A stretch of 64,000 nucleotides of DNA, from contig CP060238.1 in NCBI GenBank assembly GCA_023898765.1, positions 310,001 through 374,000 on the forward strand, read 5' to 3'. The position numbers were made by a program, and so were the translations under genes. Position 1 is the stretch's first letter; each line of letters opens with the position of its first letter. Shown here one piece after another: positions 8,881 through 18,057 of this stretch. Under the pieces are notes generated by a model. That model saw only the letters and a list, made by a program, of their open reading frames with translations, was not told where the DNA came from and did not search any database. Origin of the DNA: Rhodospirillales bacterium (GTDB lineage Bacteria > Pseudomonadota > Alphaproteobacteria > Micavibrionales > Micavibrionaceae).

Positions 8881-9725
8881 ATAAAAAACAAAAAAAACAG
8901 ATCGTCTTTGTGACCGGCCTGTCCGGCGCGGGCCTTTCTTCGGCCCTGAAAGCCCTGGAAGATCTCGGTTATGAGGTGCTGGACAATTTTCCCATAAGCT
9001 ATACGGACCGCCTGATTCACGAAAGCGAAGCCGACGGGCGGCCTGTTGCTTTCGGAATCGACACGCGCAGCCGGGGATTCAACCCGGATGCCGTCATAGA
9101 AGCGGCCCAAAAAAACAGCGCGCGCCTGGTTTTCATGACCTGCGATGACGCCGTTTTGCAAAAACGCTTCACGGAAACGCGCAGGCGCCACCCACTGGCA
9201 CAGGACCGGCCCGTTGCAGACGGGATCAAGAAAGAGCAGGCACTTCTCTATTCCTTGCGGGATATCGCCGATCCGGTCATTGATACGACAGAGCTTTCCA
9301 TTCATGATTTACGGCGGATCATTCAGGGTCATTTTGACCCGTCCCGCGAAAATGACCTGAGCGTGACCCTCATGTCTTTCGGGTTCAAAAACGGCCTGCC
9401 CCGTGAGGCCGACATCGCCATGGATGTGCGCTTTTTGCGCAACCCCCACTGGGATAAAGATTTAAAGCCCCTGACGGGGCAGGACCCGAAAATCGGCGCC
9501 TATATCGAGGAAGACGAAGCTTTCGCGCCTTTCATTCAAAATTTCAAAATCCTGATCGAGCCGCTTTTGCCGCGTTACACGCATGAAGGCAAAAGCTACC
9601 TGACGATCGCTATCGGCTGCACCGGCGGGCGGCATCGATCCGTTTATGTCGCGGAAATGATTGGAACATGGCTCAAAAGCCTGAACGTAACCACCCATAT
9701 CCAGCACCGGGATATAGAACGTTAA
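8877..9725 (+). CDS. rapZ: RapZ/YvcJ family protein with altered Walker A motif
   Basis: RapZ proteins are P-loop proteins; in E. coli RapZ binds small RNAs through its C-terminal domain and brings RNase E to GlmZ. The C-terminal family signature IAIGCTGGRHRSV is intact, as are RFTETRRRHPL and the LSIHDLR region. The P-loop reads GLSGAGLSS: residue 20 is leucine where family members have the nucleotide-binding lysine. The start is a GTG overlapping the chvG stop. In related bacteria hprK and the PTS-Ntr genes lie around rapZ; they are absent here. I infer that nucleotide binding may be lost while the RNA- or protein-binding role is kept. Confidence 0.92.
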   Translation: MNKKQKKQIVFVTGLSGAGLSSALKALEDLGYEVLDNFPISYTDRLIHESEADGRPVAFGIDTRSRGFNPDAVIEAAQKNSARLVFMTCDDAVLQKRFTETRRRHPLAQDRPVADGIKKEQALLYSLRDIADPVIDTTELSIHDLRRIIQGHFDPSRENDLSVTLMSFGFKNGLPREADIAMDVRFLRNPHWDKDLKPLTGQDPKIGAYIEEDEAFAPFIQNFKILIEPLLPRYTHEGKSYLTIAIGCTGGRHRSVYVAEMIGTWLKSLNVTTHIQHRDIER

Positions 9726-9735
9726 ATATGCGGTT

Positions 9736-10242
9736 TTAGAGTTTCGGCTCCGGTGCGGGTTGATGCGGCATCTGGTAACTTTGCTGCACTTCGGGCCGCA
9801 CAAAAGAGCTGTCGGACGCGCCCGCACACTGGCGCTCTCCGGCTTCCCTGAGGTCAATACATTTCGGATCAATCTGCAAGACGGCGTTTTCCTTTGAAAC
9901 GCCTTCAAGCCCCAACTGGTAGAAAATAACCCGCGCGCGATCCTCTTCAAAATCGTCGCCCTGCTCCTTCACGATCCGGTAAAGCAAACGCGTGTTCAGT
10001 CCCTTGCCTATATTCACCAGACGTTTGCGCTCATTAAGCAAAGAGACCAGATTCATCACCTTTTTTTCGGACAGGGCAGCGTCTTCCGCCACATCCAGAA
10101 CCGTGTAATCCCCGACCGGCACCGGCTCTCCGGCCAGGTTGCCCTGATATTTCAGAATCAGGAAAGCACGCTCATGTATGGGGCTGCGTTTATACGTATA
10201 GCGCGGCGCTTTGCTCTCTTCGTTGAAATCCTTCGTTTTCAT
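9736..10242 (-). CDS. Uncharacterised protein
   Basis: I do not recognise this 168-residue soluble protein. It has no signal peptide or membrane segment. The middle (about residues 45-105) is predicted helical, with alternating charged and hydrophobic residues (DVAEDAALSEKKVMNLVSLLNERKRL), which could be a winged-helix or helix-turn-helix-like fold. The C-terminus is rich in Pro and Gln. I chose the ATG because AAGGGG lies 7 bases upstream. It is convergent with rapZ (10-base gap) and divergent from ahcY, in the place where several alphaproteobacteria carry PTS-Ntr genes. Confidence 0.7.
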   Translation of the reverse strand: MKTKDFNEESKAPRYTYKRSPIHERAFLILKYQGNLAGEPVPVGDYTVLDVAEDAALSEKKVMNLVSLLNERKRLVNIGKGLNTRLLYRIVKEQGDDFEEDRARVIFYQLGLEGVSKENAVLQIDPKCIDLREAGERQCAGASDSSFVRPEVQQSYQMPHQPAPEPKL

Positions 10243-10326
10243 CTCCAAACCCCTTGCTTTTCGGACTTTCAGACCTTAAATCTTATGCGCGAAACATTAA
10301 GGATTCTTAAAAATCGGGAGAAAAAC

Positions 10327-11637
10327 ATGGGTGCAAGCGCGCAGGCCGTCAAGAACGACTATAAAATAAAAGACATTACGCTGGCCGAATGGGGCCGGAA
10401 AGAAATTATCATTGCCGAAACGGAAATGCCTGGCCTGATGTCCCTGCGCGAAGAATATGGCGCGCAGCAACCCCTGAAAGGCGCCCGGATTGTCGGCTGC
10501 CTCCATATGACCATTCAAACGGCCGTCCTGATTGAAACCCTTCAGGCGCTGGGCGCGGAAGTCCGATGGTCTTCCTGCAATATTTTCTCCACGCAGGACC
10601 ACGCCGCAGCCGCCATCGCCGCGACAGGTACGCCCGTTTTTGCCTGGAAAGGCGAAACCGAAGAAGAGTATGAATGGTGCATCACCCAGACCATCGAAGG
10701 CCCGAACGGCTGGCGCCCGAACATGATCCTGGATGACGGCGGGGATCTGACCAAAATCATGCACGACAATTATGCCGACCTGTTTGAAGAGATCAAAGGG
10801 ATATCCGAGGAAACCACGACCGGCGTTTTGCGCCTGTACGAAATGGAGAAAAAGGGGGAATTGCTGGCTCCGGCCATCAATGTCAACGACTCCGTCACAA
10901 AATCCAAATTCGACAATAAATACGGCTGCCGGGAGAGCCTTGTCGACGGCATCCGCCGTGCGACAGACATTATGCTGGCGGGAAAGGTCGCCGTTGTGGC
11001 CGGATTTGGGGATGTGGGCAAAGGCTCCGCGGAATCCTTAAGTTCCCAAGGCGTACGCGTACTTGTCACCGAAATCGACCCGATCTGCGCGCTGCAGGCC
11101 GCAATGGAAGGCTATGAGGTCGTGACGATGGAAGAAGGCGCCAAACGCGGCGATATCTTTGTCACCACAACAGGCAACAAAGACATCATCACCATGGACC
11201 ATATGCGCGAAATGAAAGACCGGGCGATTGTCTGCAATATCGGCCATTTTGATAACGAAATTCAGACCGAACCGCTGCGCAACCTGAAATGGACCAATAT
11301 CAAGCCCCAGGTTGACGAAATCGAATTCCCCAGCGGAAAACGCATTATCCTGCTGGCAGAAGGCCGCCTTGTAAATCTGGGCTGCGCCACAGGCCACCCG
11401 TCTTTTGTCATGAGCGCTTCGTTCACCAACCAGACGCTGGCCCAGATCGAGCTCTGGACGTGCCACGACATGTACGAAAACAAGGTGTACGTCCTGCCCA
11501 AGCATCTGGATGAAAAAGTGGCCCGACTGCATCTGGAAAAACTGGGTGTAAAACTGACAAAACTGACCCAGGAACAGGCCGATTATATCGGCGTGGATGT
11601 CGAAGGCCCGTTCAAGAGCGATCTGTACAGGTATTAA
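10327..11637 (+). CDS. ahcY: Adenosylhomocysteinase
   Basis: NAD-dependent hydrolase splitting S-adenosylhomocysteine into adenosine and homocysteine, which relieves product inhibition of methyltransferases. Recognised by NVNDSVTKSKFDNKYGCRES, the NAD-binding VVAGFGDVGKGSA, HFDNEIQ and a C-terminus ending in YRY that reaches the neighbouring subunit in the family. GGAG lies 6 bases before the ATG; an upstream ATG at 10285 is less likely. Length is 436 residues. I looked for an SAH riboswitch in the 85-base leader and saw no convincing match. purU follows with no intervening base. Confidence 0.97.
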   Translation: MGASAQAVKNDYKIKDITLAEWGRKEIIIAETEMPGLMSLREEYGAQQPLKGARIVGCLHMTIQTAVLIETLQALGAEVRWSSCNIFSTQDHAAAAIAATGTPVFAWKGETEEEYEWCITQTIEGPNGWRPNMILDDGGDLTKIMHDNYADLFEEIKGISEETTTGVLRLYEMEKKGELLAPAINVNDSVTKSKFDNKYGCRESLVDGIRRATDIMLAGKVAVVAGFGDVGKGSAESLSSQGVRVLVTEIDPICALQAAMEGYEVVTMEEGAKRGDIFVTTTGNKDIITMDHMREMKDRAIVCNIGHFDNEIQTEPLRNLKWTNIKPQVDEIEFPSGKRIILLAEGRLVNLGCATGHPSFVMSASFTNQTLAQIELWTCHDMYENKVYVLPKHLDEKVARLHLEKLGVKLTKLTQEQADYIGVDVEGPFKSDLYRY

Positions 11638-12477
11638 ATGCACGTCCTGCGCCTTCACTGTGACGATCGACCGGGCGTCGTGGCCGCCGTGGCGACGGCC
11701 CTGTCGAACAATCAATGCAATATCGAGGAATCGGCGCAGTTTAACGACCATCTGTCGGGGCAGTTTTTCATGCGGGTAGTCTTCACTCCCCTGGAAAACG
11801 GGTGTCTGCAGGGATTCCAGGACCGTTTTAAGGACGTGGCGGGCGAATACCGCATGACGTGGCAAATCTGCGATCTCGGCGTTCCTGTCAAAACCCTTAT
11901 TCTGGTTTCGAAACACGACCACTGCCTCAATGACCTTCTTTACCGCTGGCGCACCGGGCATCTTCCGATCGACATCACAGGGGTTGTTTCGAACCACGAT
12001 GACGCAAGGAAGCTCGTCGAAAGCCATGACCTGCCCTTTCACCACCTTCCCGTCACCAAAGACACCAAAGAGAGGCAGGAAGAGAATATTGCGCAAATTG
12101 TGCAGCAAACAACGTCCGAGCTTATTGTGCTGGCGCGCTATATGCAGATTATATCGAAAGACATGTGCAACAAATTTTCAGGACGAATCATCAATATCCA
12201 TCATTCGTTCCTGCCCGGGTTCAAGGGGGCGCGTCCTTACCATCAGGCTTATGAGCGGGGCGTAAAAATTATCGGCGCAACGGCGCATTTTGCGACTCCG
12301 GATCTGGATGAAGGCCCCATTATCGAACAGGAAACGGTTCGCGTGGATCATTCCCATACGCCTGAAAAGATGCAAAATATAGGCAGAGACACCGAAAACC
12401 GCGTGCTGGCCCGCGCTATCCGGTCCTTTTCCGAACGGCGGATTTTCCTTCACGGGCAACGCACCGTTATTCTCTAA
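11638..12477 (+). CDS. purU: Formyltetrahydrofolate deformylase
   Basis: Hydrolyses 10-formyl-THF to formate and THF, balancing one-carbon pools. An N-terminal ACT domain (about residues 1-75, LRLHCDDRPGVVAAVA) is followed by the formyltransferase fold with ARYMQIIS, the NIHHSFLPGFKGA motif containing the catalytic Asn-His, and the catalytic Asp in PDLDEGPIIEQE. At 279 residues it is the normal length. The ATG follows the ahcY stop directly, so translation is probably coupled. Pairing with ahcY makes sense: both genes serve the methyl and one-carbon cycle. Confidence 0.95.
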   Translation: MHVLRLHCDDRPGVVAAVATALSNNQCNIEESAQFNDHLSGQFFMRVVFTPLENGCLQGFQDRFKDVAGEYRMTWQICDLGVPVKTLILVSKHDHCLNDLLYRWRTGHLPIDITGVVSNHDDARKLVESHDLPFHHLPVTKDTKERQEENIAQIVQQTTSELIVLARYMQIISKDMCNKFSGRIINIHHSFLPGFKGARPYHQAYERGVKIIGATAHFATPDLDEGPIIEQETVRVDHSHTPEKMQNIGRDTENRVLARAIRSFSERRIFLHGQRTVIL

Positions 12478-12533
12478 AAAATTTCTTTTCCTGCCGTGAT
12501 TCTTTGCCGCTGCCGTGTTAAAAAGAATAAGAA

Positions 12534-14843
12534 ATGAGCACCGCCCAAAAACCAGGTTTTTTGTCTTCCGTCCTAGATCCCCTGACCGGGAGCGCCGTTT
12601 TGCGCACGGAAAAAGCCCGGCTGGAGGCTTTTCTGGACGCCGTGCCGGGCGAATATTGCGGGTTTGCCAAAGACGGCAGCGTTATCTATAGCGACCAGTT
12701 TTCCACGCTTTTGAACCTGCAAAAAATTGCCTCCATTCATGATATACAGGGCGCGCTGGGAACGGCCGATGCTGCGGCGTTGGAAGGGCAGTTTCTGGCC
12801 CTGCAGGAAAAGCAGAAACCCTTTTCCCTCAATGCCATGTCCTGCGACAAAACAAAAACGTTCCGGATCAGCGGTTCCCACGGACAGGCCCTTGACGGGG
12901 GGGACGAATTCGACATCCTCTGGATTGAAGATGTGACGCCGGAACGCCGCGCCTTCGAGGCCCTTAAAAAAACATGCGAACATGCCGAAAGGGAAGTCTC
13001 AAAACTTCAGAGCGCCCTTGATACGCCGCCTATCCCTATGACATTGCGGGGAGAAAACGGCGAAATCCTGTGGTGCAATCAGGCGCATGGAAAACTTTTA
13101 GGCTGCACACCTGCGGCCATTATTGCGCAGCAAAAAGAGATATCCATTCGTTCCAAAAACAAAACCGGGGCGAAGGATCTCGCCAAAGCAGCGCTCATCG
13201 AAGGGCGCGCCAGGCATATAGAGGCGCATGTCATTGTCGAGGGCACGCGCCACCACGTCCAGATGACAGAACTTCCGCTGCCCTCTTTCCGCATGACTCT
13301 CGGCGTGACGCAGGATATCACCCGCGAAGAAGAACTGGAACAGGAGCTTTCCCGCTACGTCGTTGCCAACAAGGAATTGCTGGAGCAACTAAGCACGGCC
13401 ATTGGCATTTTTGGCCCCGATCACAGCCTCGAATTTTTTAATTCCGCCTTCGCCCAGCTCTGGAACCTTGAAGATCAATGGCTGAACACAAGACCTAAAC
13501 TCGGCGATATTCTTGAAAAATTGCGGGAAAGCCGCCATCTGCCCGAACAGGCGGATTTCCGTAAGTACAAACAAAGCTGGTTGGATATGTTCACGCGGCT
13601 TATCGGCCCGCATGAAGATATGCTTCATTTGCCCGACGGCAGCGCCTTGCGCATGCTGGTCGTTCCCCACCCGATGGGCGGGCTTATGATGACGTTTGAG
13701 GACGTGACCAGCCGTCTGGAGCTTGAATCCTCCTATAACACGCTGATCGCCGTTCAGAAGGAAACGCTGGACAATCTGGCGGAAGGGGTCGCCGTGTTTG
13801 GCGGAGATGGACGTTTGAAGCTCTGGAACCCTTCCTTTGCGGAGCTCTGGGGCTTTAATCCTGAGAATCTCGACGCAGAGCCGCACATTACCAGGCTGGC
13901 CGAACGCATGGCCACGTTTTTTGACACCGAAAACCCGGAAGCGCAACGCGCCAAAATCATCGGCCATGCACTGGAGCGTAAAATTCAGGATGGGCGCATG
14001 CAACGATCCAATGACACGCTTTTGGAGTTCGCGACCGTGCCTTTACCGGATGGCGGCGTGTTGATTTCTTACTTCGATATCACGGATACGGTGCGTGTCG
14101 AAAACGCCCTTCGAGAAAAAAACGCCGCGTTGGAAGCCGCAGAACAGCTAAAAACGGATTTCCTCGCCAATGTATCCTACCAGCTCCGGACGCCCTTAAG
14201 CACGATCATGGGATTTGCAGATATTCTGGATCATGAATATTTCGGTGACCTGAATACGCGCCAAAAGGAATATACAAGCGGCATTCAGGAAGCCGGTGGC
14301 CAGCTTCTGAGCCTGATTGACAATATTCTGGATCTTTCGACCATTGAGGCCGGCTATATGGAGCTGGAACAGACAACTTTCAGTATCCATGACATGCTGG
14401 AAGGGCTTCACGAACTTACGCAGGACTGGGCACGCAAGGAAAAACTGGAAGTCACGCTAAAATGCCCCGAAAACACAGGGAACCTTACAGCCGATGAACG
14501 CCGGATCAAACAGGTTCTTTTGAACCTTATCCGCAACGCCATCAATTTTACGCCGGAAGGCGGCAGCGTTTCCCTGGAAGCCAGCCGGAAACAGGATCAT
14601 ATCGAACTATGCGTCCGTGACACAGGCATCGGCATCCCCGCGGACCAGCAAGAGCGTATTTTCGAGCCCTTTGAACACAGCCATGCCGACCCCCGCAAGG
14701 CGGGAGAAAGTGCAGCTTCACGCCACGGCGCAGGGCTTGGGCTCTCCCTGGTCAAAAATATCGTGGAACTTCACGGCGGGACGATTTCCGTTGAAAGTGC
14801 GGAAAACAAAGGGGCCGCCTTCTTTATCCGCTTACCTCTTTAG
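12534..14843 (+). CDS. divL: DivL-type cell-cycle pseudokinase (tyrosine in place of the H-box histidine)
   Basis: PAS-rich histidine-kinase homologue of 769 residues, the same length I recall for Caulobacter DivL. The HisKA box reads NVSYQLRTPLSTIMGF, with tyrosine at residue 549 where kinases have histidine; Caulobacter DivL has Tyr550. Several PAS modules fill residues about 30-520, and an ATPase domain with NLIRNAINF, DTGIGIP and GLGLSL closes the protein. In Caulobacter DivL works upstream of CckA and CtrA and binds DivK, controlling polarity and replication. I infer the same role here. It stands alone, with a GATTC (GANTC) site in the 56-base gap before it. Confidence 0.9.
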   Translation: MSTAQKPGFLSSVLDPLTGSAVLRTEKARLEAFLDAVPGEYCGFAKDGSVIYSDQFSTLLNLQKIASIHDIQGALGTADAAALEGQFLALQEKQKPFSLNAMSCDKTKTFRISGSHGQALDGGDEFDILWIEDVTPERRAFEALKKTCEHAEREVSKLQSALDTPPIPMTLRGENGEILWCNQAHGKLLGCTPAAIIAQQKEISIRSKNKTGAKDLAKAALIEGRARHIEAHVIVEGTRHHVQMTELPLPSFRMTLGVTQDITREEELEQELSRYVVANKELLEQLSTAIGIFGPDHSLEFFNSAFAQLWNLEDQWLNTRPKLGDILEKLRESRHLPEQADFRKYKQSWLDMFTRLIGPHEDMLHLPDGSALRMLVVPHPMGGLMMTFEDVTSRLELESSYNTLIAVQKETLDNLAEGVAVFGGDGRLKLWNPSFAELWGFNPENLDAEPHITRLAERMATFFDTENPEAQRAKIIGHALERKIQDGRMQRSNDTLLEFATVPLPDGGVLISYFDITDTVRVENALREKNAALEAAEQLKTDFLANVSYQLRTPLSTIMGFADILDHEYFGDLNTRQKEYTSGIQEAGGQLLSLIDNILDLSTIEAGYMELEQTTFSIHDMLEGLHELTQDWARKEKLEVTLKCPENTGNLTADERRIKQVLLNLIRNAINFTPEGGSVSLEASRKQDHIELCVRDTGIGIPADQQERIFEPFEHSHADPRKAGESAASRHGAGLGLSLVKNIVELHGGTISVESAENKGAAFFIRLPL

Positions 14844-14874
14844 GCTCTCTTGTCCCAATAGTGGCTTCTTGTCG

Positions 14875-17800
14875 TTATGAATGGATTCTTTGGACGATAT
14901 CCCGCGTTTTTTGCCACAACGCCCCGCAAAACATCCCCGCTTTTTCGCGCATCATCAACGCGCTCGGCGTCACGATCAAGGTTAGAACCGTTGAAAACGT
15001 CAGGCCAAACACAATGGCTGTCGATAACTGGACCCACCATTGCGTTGACGGCCCCCCTTGCGTCACCTCGCGGGCGGCAAAATCGATATTGAGCTGCAAA
15101 ACCATCGGGATAAGGCCAAGAACGGTCGTCACCGTTGTCAGCAAAACAGGGCGAAGACGCTGCGCCCCGGTACGCAGGATAGCATCCCGCACCGTAAATT
15201 TCCCGGTTCGGCGAAGCGTGTCAAACGTATCAATCAGAACGATATTGTTGTTCACCACAATGCCGGCCAGCGCAATGACCCCGACGCCGGACATAATAAT
15301 GCCGAAAGGCTGCTGCGTGACCAAAAGGCCGATCATGACCCCGATGGTCGACATCACCACGGCAAAGAGAATAAGCAGCGCACTGTAAAAACTGTTGAAC
15401 TGCGTCACGAGAATAATCGCCATCATAAAGAGCGCCACGACAAAGGCTTTTATTAAAAAGCCCTGCGCCTCTTTTTGTTCTTCATCCTCGCCCTTAAAAG
15501 ACATTTCGACGCGCGGATCAAACTCCTCCCGGTGATCCTCCAGCCATTGTTTGACCTGCCTGACCCTGGCATCGACATTCTCTTCCGGCGGCAGATCGGC
15601 CTTTACGTTCATAATCCGCCGCTGACTTGCCCGGCTGATAAGGCCCACGGCAGGCCTGGGAACCCGTTTGACAAAATTGCTGACCGGGATGGAACCCTGC
15701 TCCGTATCAATCCGAATTTTGTCCAGCTGGTCAATCGTGCGGCTTTCCGCCGAATGGCGAATGACAATGTCAATTTCCTCTTCCGAGTCGTCCGGACGGT
15801 ATTCCGCCGCTTTCAACCCGTTTGTGACCATGCGCACATAATCCCCGATAAGGGACAAATCGATCCCGAATTTCGAAGCCTGCGCCCGGTCCACCTGCAA
15901 CTCCCATTCAATTCCGGGGAGCGGACGACTGTCTTCAATATCGATAAATCCGCCAACCTCTTCCAATCCGCGCCGGACCAGCTCCACGCTCTGCGGCAAT
16001 GTTTCCGGAAAACGGCTGCCCACCTGAATTTGTATGGCTTTTCCTGTCGGCGGCCCTTTTTCCTGCTTGCGGGCCTCCACCACAATCCCGGCCATATCTT
16101 TCGTAAGGTCGCGGATTTCCTGCAAAATCTTATCGGCCGTTTTCCGTTCCTGCCAATCCGTGAACTCGATTGTAATTTTTCCGATCACGTCTTCGGCAAT
16201 CTCGTCATTTCTGCCACCGCCCCCTCCGTTTTGTATCCCGGATTCCGTGTAAAACACTTTGATCCCCTCCACACCGAAAATACGGTTTTCAACATTTCTT
16301 ACCAGGGCATCTTCTTCCAAAGAGGACAAATTCCCGCGGGCATGGATCAAAACAGTGGCGGCTTCGGGTTCTATTTTAGGAAAAAACTCAACCCCGCGCC
16401 CCAGCGTACCGTACAAAGCCTGAATGCCAATCATCAGGCCGATAGTGGCCAGAACAATCAAACCCGGCGCTTTCAACGCATAGTCCAGCAGAGAAACATA
16501 AAGTCCCGTCAACCCGCCGATTTTTTTTACATCCCCGCCCTCTTCCGAAGACAAATGGGCCGTGGCCCCTTCATGGGATGTACTGCGCCGCCCGAAAATT
16601 CCCCCCAGCACAGGCACAAAAACAAGAGCCATAAATAAAGACGATCCCAAAACGGCAATCAATGTTATCGGCATATAGCGCATGAATTGCCCAACCATTC
16701 CCGGCCAGAAAAGAAGCGGCGCAAATGCGACCAGTGTGGTGGCCGTCGAGGCGATAATGGGCCAGGCCATCCGTTTTGACGCGGCGGCATAAGCCTGTTT
16801 TTTGGGCAAACCTTCCAGCATTTTCCGGTCGGCATATTCCGTGACCACGATCGCCCCGTCCACGAGCATCCCGACAGATAAAATCAGCGCAAAAAGAACG
16901 ACGATATTAACGGTCAGCCCTATCGTAAACAAAAACAGGACGCCGCTTAAAAAAGCGCCGGGAATCGCAATACCGACAAGCCCCGCCGCCCGAACGCCCA
17001 GCGTTGCCACGATCACGATCATCACCAGCAAAATGGCGCTTATCATATTGTTTTGCAAATCGACCAGCTTGGTCCGGATATGGTCGGACTGGTCAAGCGT
17101 ATAATTTACTTTCACGGACTCCGGCCAGAATTCCTGTTCGGTTTTCACCGTTTTACGCACGGCTTCAATCGTTTCGATGATATTTTCGCCCGATCGTTTG
17201 ACAACGTTCAGCGCCACCGCCCTTTGGCCGTTGATCCGCGCAAAATTTTCAGGGTCTTTGAACGTCCGCCGGATCTTTGCAATGTCCTTGACCTTGACGA
17301 CGGAATCTCCTTGCGTATGCAGCGGCATTTCCATGAGGTCGTTCACGTTTTCAAACAGGCCCGGCACCTTAATGGCAAACCGGCCGACACCCGTATCCAG
17401 CGCCCCCGCAGCGACAAGGCGGTTGGAACGGTTAAAAAACTGCAGGATTTCAGGACCGTTTAAGCTGTAGCTTTCAAGCAGAAGCGGATCCACAATGATT
17501 TCGACCAGTTCCTCCCGGTCGCCGGAAATATTCGCTTCCAGAACGGTCGGAAGCGCCTCGATTTTATCCTGCAAATCACGGGCAAGCTTTACCAGTGTCC
17601 GCTCCGGCACATCGCCGGAGAGCGTTACCACGAGCACGGGAAAGAGACTGAAATTGACTTCCGTTACCTTTGGATCGCTGTCCATGCTGTCCGGTAATTC
17701 GGGCCGCACCTGATCGACCGCTTTTTGCGCATCGTCCAGCGCCTTTTCCTTGTTAAAGCCTGCCTGAAATTCCAGAAGGACATAGCCGCCGCCCGTATAA

Positions 17801-18057
17801 CCGGACGCCCGCATTTCCTTGACGCCTTCGATAGAGCTGAGTTCCTGCTCCATCGGACGCAGCAAAAGCCGCTCCGCATCGTCGGGTGAAATACCTTCCA
17901 GCGCCATTGATACATAAATGAGCGGAATATCGATATCCGGTGAAGATTCTTTCGGAATGGCCTTATACGCATAAGACCCGGCCAGAAGGATCAGGACCAG
18001 AAGAGCCAAAACCGTCCGCGAGCGGCTCATGGCCGCATCAATAAGGGCCGAGATCAT
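14875..18057 (-). CDS. RND efflux transporter permease subunit
   Basis: Large inner-membrane proton-driven exporter (1060 residues) of the AcrB-like RND superfamily, with twelve expected membrane helices in two repeats and large periplasmic loops. Helix 4 reads SVGMLVDGAIVV: the first of the two AcrB proton-relay aspartates is present and the second is glycine, a form seen in RND subgroups outside classic AcrB. Substrate cannot be told from sequence. The start overlaps the adaptor gene stop as ATGA, so the two are translationally coupled. No outer-membrane channel gene lies nearby. The stop lies 31 bases from the convergent divL stop. Confidence 0.93.
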   Translation of the reverse strand: MISALIDAAMSRSRTVLALLVLILLAGSYAYKAIPKESSPDIDIPLIYVSMALEGISPDDAERLLLRPMEQELSSIEGVKEMRASGYTGGGYVLLEFQAGFNKEKALDDAQKAVDQVRPELPDSMDSDPKVTEVNFSLFPVLVVTLSGDVPERTLVKLARDLQDKIEALPTVLEANISGDREELVEIIVDPLLLESYSLNGPEILQFFNRSNRLVAAGALDTGVGRFAIKVPGLFENVNDLMEMPLHTQGDSVVKVKDIAKIRRTFKDPENFARINGQRAVALNVVKRSGENIIETIEAVRKTVKTEQEFWPESVKVNYTLDQSDHIRTKLVDLQNNMISAILLVMIVIVATLGVRAAGLVGIAIPGAFLSGVLFLFTIGLTVNIVVLFALILSVGMLVDGAIVVTEYADRKMLEGLPKKQAYAAASKRMAWPIIASTATTLVAFAPLLFWPGMVGQFMRYMPITLIAVLGSSLFMALVFVPVLGGIFGRRSTSHEGATAHLSSEEGGDVKKIGGLTGLYVSLLDYALKAPGLIVLATIGLMIGIQALYGTLGRGVEFFPKIEPEAATVLIHARGNLSSLEEDALVRNVENRIFGVEGIKVFYTESGIQNGGGGGRNDEIAEDVIGKITIEFTDWQERKTADKILQEIRDLTKDMAGIVVEARKQEKGPPTGKAIQIQVGSRFPETLPQSVELVRRGLEEVGGFIDIEDSRPLPGIEWELQVDRAQASKFGIDLSLIGDYVRMVTNGLKAAEYRPDDSEEEIDIVIRHSAESRTIDQLDKIRIDTEQGSIPVSNFVKRVPRPAVGLISRASQRRIMNVKADLPPEENVDARVRQVKQWLEDHREEFDPRVEMSFKGEDEEQKEAQGFLIKAFVVALFMMAIILVTQFNSFYSALLILFAVVMSTIGVMIGLLVTQQPFGIIMSGVGVIALAGIVVNNNIVLIDTFDTLRRTGKFTVRDAILRTGAQRLRPVLLTTVTTVLGLIPMVLQLNIDFAAREVTQGGPSTQWWVQLSTAIVFGLTFSTVLTLIVTPSALMMREKAGMFCGALWQKTRDIVQRIHS

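Noticed and set aside
10243..10326. Possible SAH riboswitch in the ahcY leader
   Set aside because: The 84-base leader lacks the conserved core of SAH riboswitches as far as I can read it by eye.
15475..16638. Long plus-strand frame of 387 codons opposite the RND permease
   Set aside because: The minus-strand RND permease is unmistakable; the opposite frame has no recognisable domain and is an antisense shadow.
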